Assembly (NCBI RefSeq): GCF_900116135.1
Contig: NZ_FOZX01000004.1
Span: 248,001 to 312,000 of the forward strand
Direction of reading: 5' to 3'
Length of the DNA: 64,000 nucleotides
Source of the DNA: Saccharopolyspora flava
GTDB taxonomy: Bacteria > Actinomycetota > Actinomycetes > Mycobacteriales > Pseudonocardiaceae
This document shows positions 44,019 through 52,282 of this stretch, piece by piece (the first letter of the stretch is position 1; the number at the start of each line of letters is the position of its first letter). The notes beneath the pieces were generated by a model. It worked only from the letters and a program-made list of their open reading frames with translations, was not told the origin of the DNA and ran no database searches. The translations under genes were made by a program, and so were the position numbers.

Positions 44019-44381
44019 CGCGCCGAGCGGCTGCTGGAGCACGCGGGGATCGCCGTCGAGGGCGCTCGCGTGCTGCTGCTCGGCGCGAGCTACAAGCCGA
44101 ACATCGCCGACACCCGCGAGACGCCCGCGCTGCCGGTGGCCTCCGGCCTGCTCAAGTCCGGGGCGGACGTCGTCTACCACGACCCGAACGTGCCCGAATT
44201 CGCCGTCGGCGAACGGGAACTGGACCGGGTCGAGCGCGTCGAGGACGGCCTGCGCGAGGCGGACCTGGCCATCCTGCTGCAGGACCACGCCTGCTACGAC
44301 CCGGTCCGCCTCGTCGCCTCACGGTGCCTGCTGCTCGACACCCGGGGCAAGCTGGCCGGGGAGAACATCCGCCACCTCTAG
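44019..44381 (+). pseudogene. UDP-glucose/UDP-N-acetylmannosamine dehydrogenase, C-terminal remnant
   Basis: About 120 codons encode only the C-terminal UDP-binding domain of a nucleotide-sugar dehydrogenase: AERLLEHAG, VLLLGASYKPNIADTRETPAL (the GxxYKxxxxDxRxSPA motif), GADVVYHDPNVPEF and DTRGKLAG. The NAD-binding and catalytic-Cys domains (about 300 residues) are absent; the reading frame loses similarity upstream of about 44010. No credible start codon or ribosome site. A relic of a rearrangement, its 3' end overlaps the minus-strand gene at 44319 by 63 bp. Confidence 0.8.
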
Positions 44382-44783
44382 CGGCTGGCCGAAGCTCAGC
44401 CGGGCCTCCGGTCGCAGCTGGAGATCCGCGCCGCTGAGCGGGGTTTCGGCGTGGATGAGGACGTTGTAGTGGTTCGGGAAGTGGCAGGCGTCGAAGCCGA
44501 GCACGGTGCCGATCCGGCGATCCCCGAACCACACCTCGTCACCCCGGTCCAGCACGCCGCCCCGGTCGAACTCGGCGAAGCCGAGGAACGCGACCCGGTC
44601 GATGCGGGCGCCCTCGGCCGTGTCGGTGTGATCGGTGGTGACCAGCTCGTGCACGTCACCGGCGCGGACGCAGCGGCTCGCGTGCGGCTCCAGCGACATC
44701 CCGCGCTCGGCGCGGTGGTGCACCAGGACCTTGACCACGCGAGCCCGCAGCGTCCTCTTCGGACCGTCTTCCTCGGGGTTCAC
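44319..44783 (-). CDS. small conserved protein of unknown function (last gene of left arm)
   Basis: A 154-residue soluble protein, not firmly recognised (possibly the DUF6917 type). Visible features: VVKVLVHHRAERGMSLEPHASR, DRVAFLGFAEFDRGG, GDEVWFGDRRIGTVLGFDACHFPNHYNVLIH; no signal peptide or known catalytic motif. GTG at 44783 overlaps the Gfo/Idh stop (GTGA). The last ~20 codons are antisense to the dehydrogenase remnant, so its native C-terminus may have been altered. Confidence 0.65.
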   Translation of the reverse strand: MNPEEDGPKRTLRARVVKVLVHHRAERGMSLEPHASRCVRAGDVHELVTTDHTDTAEGARIDRVAFLGFAEFDRGGVLDRGDEVWFGDRRIGTVLGFDACHFPNHYNVLIHAETPLSGADLQLRPEARLSFGQPLEVADVLPGQLAPGVEQQAP

Positions 44784-45667
44784 CGCGTTCCCTCCTGGCA
44801 GAACCGGTAGGTGTCGTGGACCAGCCGCAGCGCGGCCAGTCCGCCGGGATCGGTCCCGGCGGTCTCGAAGTCGTCGAGCACGCCGTGGTACTCGTGCCAC
44901 AGCGAGTTCTTGAAACCGGGGTGGCCGGCCAGCATGTCGGCGCGCAGCCGCGTGCCGTCGGTCAGCAGCACCTCGACGTCCTTGGTCTCGCCGGGATGCG
45001 ACCAGTCCAGCTCCACGACCGCCGGGACTCCCGCGGCCGATTCGAGCTCGATCACGGCCTGGCGGTCGGTGCCGCCCTCGTGCTTGACCACCGCGTGCAC
45101 CAGGTCGACGTCGCCGAGGAACAGGCGGACCAGGTCGAACGCGTTCGGCCCGTTGTCGGCGACGCACCCGCCGCCGCAGCGCGCCGGGTCGAGGTACCAG
45201 GTGTCGCCGCCGAGGTGTTCCTCGATGCGCTCCAGGTAGCGCACCCGCAGCGCCGCCGCACCGCCGCGCGCGGTGACCTCGGCGTGCAGCCGGCGCACGT
45301 TGTCGTTGTAGCGGCGGTGGAACGAGGTCAGCAGCGGCACACCGGAGCGGGCCGAGAGGTCCACGAGTTCCCGCGCGTCGTCGAGGGACACGGCGAGCGG
45401 TTTCTCCACGCACACCGGGACTTCCCGGCGCAGCGCGTCCCGGCAGATCGCGGCGTGCGCGTCGTTGGGGGCGGTGACGATGAGTCCGTCCAGCTCGACC
45501 GAGTCCAGCAGCGCCCGGTGGTCGGTGAACCGCCCGACGTGCGGGGCGAACTCGCGCAGCTTCTCCGGTCGCAGGTCGCAGACCGCGGCGAGCTCCCAGC
45601 CCCGGGCTTCGACGGCCGCCAGGTAGTAGGCCGAGATCGCGCCCAGCCCGACGATGGCCACGCGCAT
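44780..45667 (-). CDS. Gfo/Idh/MocA-family oxidoreductase (1)
   Basis: A 295-residue NAD(P)-dependent sugar/cyclitol-type dehydrogenase. N-terminal Rossmann VAIVGLGAISAYYLAAVEARG, the family motif EKP at 88-90 (VCVEKPLAVSLDDA), then an alpha/beta substrate domain with SFHRRYNDNVRRL and GGGCVADNGPNAFDLVRLF, where His/Asp residues usually sit. Substrate unknown. Start shares one base with the preceding stop (TGATG). With the other Gfo/Idh protein and two DegT aminotransferases it suggests oxidation and amination of a polyol. Confidence 0.88.
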   Translation of the reverse strand: MRVAIVGLGAISAYYLAAVEARGWELAAVCDLRPEKLREFAPHVGRFTDHRALLDSVELDGLIVTAPNDAHAAICRDALRREVPVCVEKPLAVSLDDARELVDLSARSGVPLLTSFHRRYNDNVRRLHAEVTARGGAAALRVRYLERIEEHLGGDTWYLDPARCGGGCVADNGPNAFDLVRLFLGDVDLVHAVVKHEGGTDRQAVIELESAAGVPAVVELDWSHPGETKDVEVLLTDGTRLRADMLAGHPGFKNSLWHEYHGVLDDFETAGTDPGGLAALRLVHDTYRFCQEGTR

Positions 45668-46734
45668 CAGCCGGCCACCTCGCCGAGCTCGGCCAGCAGC
45701 CGGGTCCGGACCGGGACGCCGTCGCGGCGCCGCTGGTTCGCGCGCTCGGCCTCCTGCCAGCCCGGGTAGTGCACCCGGCCTTCCGGCGGGCAGTCGAGGA
45801 CCGCGCCGAACATCGTCCGCGCCGCCTCGGCGAAACCGGGGCGCAGCCGTTCGGCGTCGATCGCCAGCAGGAAGTAGCCGATGTCGTCGTCGCGTCCCGC
45901 GTCGCCCAGCACGGCCTCCGGGGTGGGGCCCAGCGCCGACCCGGACAGCAGCGCGGCCAGCAGTTCCACGACCAGACCGAGTCCGAAACCCTTGTGGGCG
46001 CCCGTGTCCGGGTCGCCGCCCAGCCAGCGCAGGTGCGCGGTGCCGCCGTCGAAGGCGCTCGGATCGGTCACCGCCGCGCCGGAATCGTCGGCCAGCCAGC
46101 CCTCCGGGATCGCCGCGCCGTCGCCCGCGGCGACCCGCACCTTGCCGGTGGGCACCACGGTCGTGCTCATGTCCAGCAGGAACGGGTGCCCGGGCAGGGC
46201 GGGCGCCGACACCGCCAGCGGGTTGGTGCCCAGCAGCGGGACCGCGCCCAGCGGGGGCCGGGCGATGCGCTGACCGCCGCAGTTGCTCGCGACGACACCG
46301 ATCATGCCCTGCTCGGCGGCGCGGGCCGCGTGGAACCCGGCGCACCCGAAGTGCGTCGCACCGCGCACCGACACCAGCCCGACGCCGTGCTCGCGGGCGC
46401 GGGCGATCGCGTCGTCCATCAGCTCCGCCGCGGCCCACAGGCCCAGCGCGCGACCGGCGTCGACCGTCGCGCAGGCCCCCAGCTCGGCGCGCACGACCGG
46501 CTCGGCGGCGGGGTCGGCGCGGCCGGACTCCAGCAGCGGCAGGTACAGGCGGGGCAGGTTGAACACGCCGTGCGAGTCGAACCCGCACAGGTCGCCGTGG
46601 CACAGCGCCGAGGCGGCCAGGTCGGCGCGCCGTTCGGGCACGCCGTGCGCGCGGAACCGCTCGGCGACCAGGCCGTGCAGGCGTTCGTGCGGGACGGTCG
46701 TCGTGTCAGGGGACGTCGTGGTGGTCGGGTGCAT
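45667..46734 (-). CDS. malate/L-lactate dehydrogenase-family (Ldh_2) oxidoreductase
   Basis: A 355-residue NAD(P)H-dependent 2-oxoacid/imino-acid reductase of the Ldh_2 fold (YlbC/YiaK/ComC type): HGDLCGFDSHGVFNLPRLY with the catalytic His, VRGATHFGCAGFHAARAAEQGMIGVVASN and GGDPDTGAHKGFGLGLVVELLAALLSG. Members reduce diketogulonate, ureidoglycolate, sulfolactate or cyclic imines. Overlaps the M20 gene by 29 bp. No clue to its own substrate. Confidence 0.88.
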   Translation of the reverse strand: MHPTTTTSPDTTTVPHERLHGLVAERFRAHGVPERRADLAASALCHGDLCGFDSHGVFNLPRLYLPLLESGRADPAAEPVVRAELGACATVDAGRALGLWAAAELMDDAIARAREHGVGLVSVRGATHFGCAGFHAARAAEQGMIGVVASNCGGQRIARPPLGAVPLLGTNPLAVSAPALPGHPFLLDMSTTVVPTGKVRVAAGDGAAIPEGWLADDSGAAVTDPSAFDGGTAHLRWLGGDPDTGAHKGFGLGLVVELLAALLSGSALGPTPEAVLGDAGRDDDIGYFLLAIDAERLRPGFAEAARTMFGAVLDCPPEGRVHYPGWQEAERANQRRRDGVPVRTRLLAELGEVAG

Positions 46735-47989
46735 CGTGTTCCTCTCCGGTGCGGTGCCGCGCGAACTCGGTGAGCAGCGCCGAGACGACGGCGGCGAACT
46801 CCTCCAGCTCCGCGCGGTCGGCGTGCTCGCCGTCGGCGTGGGCGTGGTTGGTGTCGAGGCGACCCGGGCCGAGCACGGCGGTGAAGCAGCCGGGCAGGTC
46901 GTGCAGCCAGATCGCGTCGCAGGTGAAGGACGGCTCGTCGTCGGGCCAGCGCGCCGCGCCCGCGCGTTCCAGCAGGCCCTCGGCCCACGGATCGGCGTCG
47001 TCCAGGCACGGCAGGCCGCGCTTGACCCAGTCCAGGTGGGTGATGGCGGCGGCGTCGCGGGCGGTGCGGGCGAACTCCCGGCTGCCGGCGAAGCGCTCCC
47101 GGAACTCCGCGACGCCGTCCTCGACCGCGCGCTGCAGCGCCTTCTCGGCGGCCGCGCCCTCGGCCGTGGTGGCGTAGGAGAGGTTGAGCAGCAGCTGCCC
47201 GGACCCGTAGACGCGGTTGTGCAGGTCGCCGGTGCGCAGCCCGGCGACGCAGAGCCGCCCGGGCCGGTCGGTGGTGTCCAGCCGCGACGCCAGGTGCTGG
47301 GCGAGGAACCCGAGCAGCGCGGTCGCGTTGTGCCCGGCGTCGGGCCGGTCGTCGATCGAGCCCTGCCCGTCCACCCGCACCCGCGCGGTCATCGACGCAG
47401 TCGAGCGCGGCAGGTAGCGCAGGCCGGTGGGTTCGCAGCAGATGTTGAGCCGCCCCACGTGGCCCTGCTCGACCAGCGGCCGGGTGCCGTAGGTGCCCAT
47501 CGCCCCGCCCTCCTCGCCGGAGACGACCTGCAGCAGCACCGACACGTCCTCGCCCAGCGCGGGAAGCGCGTCCCGGATTCCCGAGAGGAGTGCCACCGCA
47601 GGGCCTTTCGCGTCGATCGCGCCGCGTCCGGTGAAGCTCCCGTCGCGCAGGGCGACGGGTTCGAGCCCGGCGACGGTGTCCAGGTGCACGTTGAACATCA
47701 CCGTCTCGGATCGCGGCAGTTCCGGACCCCGCCGCAGCAGCAGGCTCGGCTGCGCGTCGAGGAAACCCGGTCCCGCGCTCCGCACGGTCTCGGGCACGTC
47801 GTCGCGGTCGAGCACGCCCGGATCGGGCGGGCCGTGGTGCAGCACCCGGAACCCCAGGTCCTCGGCCGCGCGGGCGTAGCGGCGCTGGGCCTGCCACAGC
47901 CGCGGCTCCTCGGCGGTCTCCAGCGGGCTGACGGTGGGCAGCTCCAGCAGCTCCAGCAGCAGGGCGCAGTCGGCGTCGGAGAACAGCAT
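46706..47989 (-). CDS. M20-family metallohydrolase (deacylase/carboxypeptidase)
   Basis: A 427-residue zinc hydrolase of the M20 family: metal-binding MFNVHLDTVAG, bridging Asp in FTGRGAIDAKG, catalytic Glu pair in VVSGEEGGAMGTYG and late DTNHAHADGEH supplying a metal His. Similar to ArgE/DapE-type N-acyl amino acid deacylases. ATG at 47989 shares a base with the upstream stop; GTG one codon earlier is possible. May remove a protecting acyl group in the cluster (inference). Confidence 0.88.
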   Translation of the reverse strand: MLFSDADCALLLELLELPTVSPLETAEEPRLWQAQRRYARAAEDLGFRVLHHGPPDPGVLDRDDVPETVRSAGPGFLDAQPSLLLRRGPELPRSETVMFNVHLDTVAGLEPVALRDGSFTGRGAIDAKGPAVALLSGIRDALPALGEDVSVLLQVVSGEEGGAMGTYGTRPLVEQGHVGRLNICCEPTGLRYLPRSTASMTARVRVDGQGSIDDRPDAGHNATALLGFLAQHLASRLDTTDRPGRLCVAGLRTGDLHNRVYGSGQLLLNLSYATTAEGAAAEKALQRAVEDGVAEFRERFAGSREFARTARDAAAITHLDWVKRGLPCLDDADPWAEGLLERAGAARWPDDEPSFTCDAIWLHDLPGCFTAVLGPGRLDTNHAHADGEHADRAELEEFAAVVSALLTEFARHRTGEEHDAPDHHDVP

Positions 47990-48828
47990 CACGCGACACC
48001 GGTCGGTGCGGTGCGCAGCAACCCCTCCAGCCGCCGCCCGGCCCGCAGGAACGGTTCGGGATCGGAGCCGGCCACGCCCTCGTGCGGCCGGGTCACCAGG
48101 TGCGGTTCCAGCGACAGCGCACCCCGGTAGCCGTGGTCCAGCAGCAGCCGCAGGCAGTCGTGCACGCGGGCGTCGCCGTCGCCGGGCAGCACGTACTCGG
48201 CGCGGCCGGGGCCGCCGACGGCGTCCTTGACGTGCACGTGCTCGACGTGCGGCAGGACCCGCTGCAGGACCTCGAAGGCGTCGTAGCCGTGCTCGATCCC
48301 GTTGCCCACGTCGAACAGCAGCCGCAGGCACGGGCCGCCGGCGTCGACCAGCCGGAGCATCCGCTCCGGGTCGGAACCCGCCCAGCCCGAGCAGTTCTCG
48401 TGCAGCAGCACCACGCCGTGCCGGGCCGCGCGATCGCCCAGCAGCGCGATGCGCTCCAGCACCCGCTCCCGCCACTCGGTCTCGCCGAGACCGTCGGGGA
48501 GGTAGGACATGATCCGGACGTAGCGGGTGCCCAGCGCCGCGCACCGATCGGCCAGCACGTCGAGTTCCCGCAGGTCGGCGTCCGGTGGTGCGGTGATCGG
48601 GCGCGCCCAGTTGCCGATCCGCGAGTCCAGGCACACCACCCGCAGGCCCGCTCCCGCGACCGCGCGGCGCACCCGCTGGAAGCGCGAGGAGTCCAGGTCG
48701 GCCAGCGGCACCCCGTCGACGCTGCGCAGCTCGATGCCCGGCCAGCCGAGCGCGGTGATCGCGGCGATCTGGTCCGGCAGCGACGCGGCGGCCTCGTCCC
48801 CGATTCCGGCGAGCTGATCAGCGTGCAT
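47989..48828 (-). CDS. sugar phosphate isomerase/epimerase-like TIM barrel
   Basis: A 279-residue xylose-isomerase/AP-endonuclease-2 superfamily TIM barrel: GIELRSVDGVPLADL, LHENCSGWAGSDPERML (metal-binding Glu), LLFDVGNGIEHGYD (Asp/His), VEHVHVKDAVG and LSLEPHL. Related to IolE/IolI and other polyol isomerases or dehydratases. Start overlaps the Gfo/Idh gene by 11 bp. Together with the oxidoreductases it points to a sugar- or inositol-type precursor. Confidence 0.85.
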   Translation of the reverse strand: MHADQLAGIGDEAAASLPDQIAAITALGWPGIELRSVDGVPLADLDSSRFQRVRRAVAGAGLRVVCLDSRIGNWARPITAPPDADLRELDVLADRCAALGTRYVRIMSYLPDGLGETEWRERVLERIALLGDRAARHGVVLLHENCSGWAGSDPERMLRLVDAGGPCLRLLFDVGNGIEHGYDAFEVLQRVLPHVEHVHVKDAVGGPGRAEYVLPGDGDARVHDCLRLLLDHGYRGALSLEPHLVTRPHEGVAGSDPEPFLRAGRRLEGLLRTAPTGVA

Positions 48829-49780
48829 GCGCGAGCGTCCTCTCCTTGGCGGCGGTGAGCAGGCGGATGATGTCGGCGTGCAGGTCGAACGTGCCGTGCT
48901 CGCCCGCGGGCCGGTGGTGGTGGACGTAGGCGCGCACCATCCAGCGGGTCAGCGCGTCGTCGCGGAAGACCACCCGGCGGCCGTTGATCTCCAGCTGAGC
49001 GTGGTCGTCGTCGGCGCCGATCGGGTAGTGGCCGACGACGGTGCCGGAATCGAGTTCGAGGCTGATCCGGCGGCGCCGGATGGGCGCGGTCAGGTCCGAC
49101 CGGATCTCGCTGCGCACGCCCCCGGCGTGGTCGAGGACGAGCCGGGCGCTGCCGAGCCGCGGCAGCACCGTGTCGGCGACGCGCATGTCGGCGCACTCGG
49201 CCTCGGCGAGCTCGGCGGCACCGGCCAGCCGCAGCACCACGCCCAGTGAGTGCGGCAGCTCGACGTCGAACGCGGTCGGGTGGCCGGTGGTCGCGCAGGA
49301 ACGCGTGAACCGCGGCTTGTCCTGGTCGAAGGTCACCGAACGCAGTCCGCCGCGGGCCACCAGCCCGATCAGGTGCTCGGTGAGCCGGGACTCCAGCCAG
49401 TGGCTCACCACCGCGATGTCCATGTCGTGCCGGTCGCGGATGGTCTCGATCGCCGCGAGCTCCTCCAGGCTCGTGGCCAGCGGCTTCTCGGCGATGACGC
49501 GCCGGAAGCCGTGCTCGGCGAGCTCCGCGAGGAGCCCGGCGCGCCCCTGCGGCGGGGTGCAGACGTGCACGACGGTGCGGTGCGGGTCGAGGCTCGCCGC
49601 GGCGGCTCCGATCGAGTCGACGAGCGTCACGTCCGGCCGGTGCCGTCGCACGTCGGGGTCGCAGGCCACCACGGGCCCGTCGGCGAACAGCCCCGGCGCG
49701 ACCTCGCGCGCCTGCGCCAGCACCCGCAGGTGCAGGCCGGAACCGGCGCGGCCGAGCCCGATCACGAATGGTTGCAGCAT
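48818..49780 (-). CDS. Gfo/Idh/MocA-family oxidoreductase (2)
   Basis: A 320-residue NAD(P)-dependent oxidoreductase: LQPFVIGLGRAGSGLHLRVL Rossmann loop, VHVCTPPQGRAGLLAEL, EKP as AEKPLATSLEEL (98-100), then a substrate domain with TTGHPTAFDVELPHSLGVVLRLAG. More divergent than its neighbour at 44780. ATG at 49780. First gene of the leftward arm, divergent from the aminotransferase arm across about 260 bp. Confidence 0.83.
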   Translation of the reverse strand: MLQPFVIGLGRAGSGLHLRVLAQAREVAPGLFADGPVVACDPDVRRHRPDVTLVDSIGAAAASLDPHRTVVHVCTPPQGRAGLLAELAEHGFRRVIAEKPLATSLEELAAIETIRDRHDMDIAVVSHWLESRLTEHLIGLVARGGLRSVTFDQDKPRFTRSCATTGHPTAFDVELPHSLGVVLRLAGAAELAEAECADMRVADTVLPRLGSARLVLDHAGGVRSEIRSDLTAPIRRRRISLELDSGTVVGHYPIGADDDHAQLEINGRRVVFRDDALTRWMVRAYVHHHRPAGEHGTFDLHADIIRLLTAAKERTLAHAR

Positions 49781-50042
49781 CGCACGACGTCCTCTGTGGA
49801 CCGAGAAGCGGAAGGGAGAGGTGCCGGAGAACCCGGCCGCGGCCGACTGTACAGATCGCTCGGGTCGCGGAAGTCGTTCTGCCGCCGCGAAAAACGACGT
49901 CTCACTGGAAGGAGTGAAGATGCCTCCTCCAGCCGTCGAAAACGATCAACTCTCGTTAGGTTCGATTCAGGTTCTGAACGCGCACACGGGGGGTTGGTCC
50001 AGCGTGTCCCTCGGGACGGAATTCGTTGGGGGAGTGGCGGAA
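49781..50042. promoter_or_regulatory. divergent promoter region of the biosynthetic-type cluster
   Basis: About 260 bp between the two arms, of clearly lower G+C in its right half. It contains the palindrome CTGTACAG (49847-49854) and an ATG at 49920 with a strong GGAAGGAG site that is in frame with the first DegT gene, with a TTA codon at 49956-49958. No regulator gene is adjacent. Confidence 0.5.
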
Positions 50043-51170
50043 ATGTCCGTTCCGTTCTTCTCCCAGGCGCGCACGTTCGAACGGCTCTGGCCGGAGATGA
50101 GTGCGCGCATAGCGGAGGTCTTCGACAACGGCAAGTTCTCCCACGGCAAGCAGGTCGGCGAGCTCGAGGCCGCGCTCGCCGACTACACCGGCGCCCGCCG
50201 GGTGGTCGGCGTCAACAGCGGGACCGACGCGCTGGTCCTGCTGCTGCGGGCGCTGGGCCTGCGGCCCGGTGACGAGGTCGTGGTGCCCGCGTACTCGTTC
50301 ATCGCCACCGCCTCGGCGGTGGTGCTGGCGGGCGGGACCCCGGTGTTCGCCGACGTCGACCGCGACACCTACGCGCTCGACCCGGACGAGGTGGCGCGGG
50401 TGGCGACCCCGCGCACCCGCTTCGTGATGCCCGCGCACCTGTTCTGCCGGATGGCCGACATGGCCGCGCTCGGCGAGGTCGCCCGGGACCTCGGGCTCAC
50501 CGTGGTGGAGGACAGCGCCGAGGCCATCGGCATGCGGCAGGGCGGTGTGCACGCCGGACTGCACGGGGCCGGGGGAGTGCTGTCGTTCTTCCCCGCCAAG
50601 ACCCTCGGCGCGCTCGGCGACGCGGGCGCGGTGCTCACCGACGACGACCGGGTCGCCGACCTGGTGGCCGGGCTGCGCCACCACGGGCGGTTCGGGCGCA
50701 CCCTCGACGACTTCCCGACGATCTCCACCGAGACCGGGATGACCGGCACCAACAGCAAGATGGACGACATCCAGGCCGCGATCCTGCTGACCAAGCTCGC
50801 GCACCTGGACGACGACATCGCGCGCCGGGCCGAGCTCGCCGAGCGCTACCGGCGCGGCCTCGACGGCGTCGTGCGGCTGCCGGTCCCCGGCGACGAGCCG
50901 GTGTTCTACGTGCACCTCATCGAGGTGGAGCTGCGCGACGAGCTGGCCGGGCACCTCGCCGAGCGCGGCATCGGCACCGAGACCTACTACCCGGTCCCGC
51001 TGCACCTGCAACCGTGCTTCGCCGAACTCGGCCACCGGCGCGGTGATTTCCCGCGCGCCGAATCCGCCAGCCGGCGCGCCCTCGCGCTGCCGCTGCACGC
51101 CGACCTCACCGACGAGCAGGTCGACCGGGTGTGCGCGACGATCCGCGAGTTCTACGCCGGGAGGCCCTGA
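50043..51170 (+). CDS. DegT/DnrJ/EryC1/StrS PLP aminotransferase (1)
   Basis: A 375-residue sugar/cyclitol-type aminotransferase. NSGTDALVLLLRALGLRPGDEV, PAYSFIATASAVVLAGGTPVFADVD, Asp157 in VVEDSAEAIG and PLP Lys186 in SFFPAKTLGALGDAG; a Lys here means aminotransferase rather than dehydratase. Start at ATG 50043 (GGGGGAG upstream) gives the usual family N-terminus MSVPFF; an upstream ATG at 49920 would add 41 residues including a TTA leucine codon. Transfers an amino group to a keto-sugar or cyclitol. Confidence 0.9.
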   Translation: MSVPFFSQARTFERLWPEMSARIAEVFDNGKFSHGKQVGELEAALADYTGARRVVGVNSGTDALVLLLRALGLRPGDEVVVPAYSFIATASAVVLAGGTPVFADVDRDTYALDPDEVARVATPRTRFVMPAHLFCRMADMAALGEVARDLGLTVVEDSAEAIGMRQGGVHAGLHGAGGVLSFFPAKTLGALGDAGAVLTDDDRVADLVAGLRHHGRFGRTLDDFPTISTETGMTGTNSKMDDIQAAILLTKLAHLDDDIARRAELAERYRRGLDGVVRLPVPGDEPVFYVHLIEVELRDELAGHLAERGIGTETYYPVPLHLQPCFAELGHRRGDFPRAESASRRALALPLHADLTDEQVDRVCATIREFYAGRP

Positions 51171-52282
51171 TGCAGATCCCGTTCTTCCCGCCCGACCTGT
51201 TCGAGGGCGACCGCAAGGTCATGCTCGACCTGATCCGCGAGATCGGCACCGCGCCCGAGCAGAAGTTCATCCTCGGCGAGCACACCCGCGCCTTCGAGGA
51301 CCTGCTGCGCGCGGAGCTCGGCGCCGCCGACGTGGTGGCCTGCGGCAGCGGCACCGCGGCGCTGGGGCTGGTGCTGCGCGCGATGGGCGTCGGCGCCTGC
51401 GACGAGGTCGTGGTGCCGGCGTTCGGCTGCGCCCCGCTGGCCTCGGCGGTGCTGGAGGTCGGCGCGCAGCCGGTGTTCGCCGACGTCGACCCGCGCACCA
51501 TGGTCGCCGATCCCGACGAGGTGGAAGCGCGCATCACCCACCGGACCAAGGCGATCATGCCCGCGCACATGTTCTCGGTGATGGCCGACATGCCCCGGTT
51601 CGCCGAGATCGCGGCCGCGCGCGGGGTGCGGCTGCTGGAGGACTCCGCGGTCGCCCAGGGCGCGGTGCTCGACGGCACCCCGGCCGGGTTGTGGGGCGAG
51701 GCCGGGGTGTACTCGTTCGTGCAGGTCAAGTCGTTCGGGATGCCCGGTGAGGGCGGTGCGGTGGTGACCCGCGACCCGGAGCTGGGACGGCACGTGCGGA
51801 TGCTGCGCAACCACGGTCAGCGCGAGCGGTTCGTGCACGAGGTGGTGGGCGTCAACAGCCGCTTCGACGAGATCCAGGCCGCGTTCCAGTCCTACCGCTA
51901 CGCCGGGCTCGCCGCGCGGCTGGAGCGCCGGGCCCGCATCGCCGAGCACTACACCGAGCGCTTCAGCCGACTGCCGGGGATCACCCCGCCACCGCCGGGC
52001 CGCAACGGGCGCTGCTACTACGTCTACTGCGTGCAGAGCGACCGGCGCGATGAGCTGCGCGAGTTCCTGGCGGACAAGGGCATCGGCTCGCACGTGTACT
52101 ACCCGCAGCCGCTGCCCGCGCAGCCCGCGTTCGCCCGGCACGCCCCGGTGGGCGAGCGGTGGCCGAACGCCGAACGCGCCTGCGCCCGCATCCTGGCGCT
52201 GCCGATCTACCCGCACCTCACCGACGCCGAGGTGGAGCGGGTGGCCGACGCGGTGGAGGAGTTCAGCGCGCATGTCCACTGA
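51170..52282 (+). CDS. DegT/DnrJ/EryC1/StrS PLP aminotransferase (2)
   Basis: A 370-residue second aminotransferase: GSGTAALGLVLRAMGVGACDEV, FGCAPLASAVLEVGAQPVFADVD, Asp158 in LLEDSAVAQG, PLP Lys187 in SFVQVKSFGMPGEGG and NSRFDEIQAAFQSYRY. Only moderately similar to copy 1, so it probably acts on a different carbon or intermediate. Start shares a base with the copy 1 stop (TGATG). Confidence 0.9.
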   Translation: MQIPFFPPDLFEGDRKVMLDLIREIGTAPEQKFILGEHTRAFEDLLRAELGAADVVACGSGTAALGLVLRAMGVGACDEVVVPAFGCAPLASAVLEVGAQPVFADVDPRTMVADPDEVEARITHRTKAIMPAHMFSVMADMPRFAEIAAARGVRLLEDSAVAQGAVLDGTPAGLWGEAGVYSFVQVKSFGMPGEGGAVVTRDPELGRHVRMLRNHGQRERFVHEVVGVNSRFDEIQAAFQSYRYAGLAARLERRARIAEHYTERFSRLPGITPPPPGRNGRCYYVYCVQSDRRDELREFLADKGIGSHVYYPQPLPAQPAFARHAPVGERWPNAERACARILALPIYPHLTDAEVERVADAVEEFSAHVH

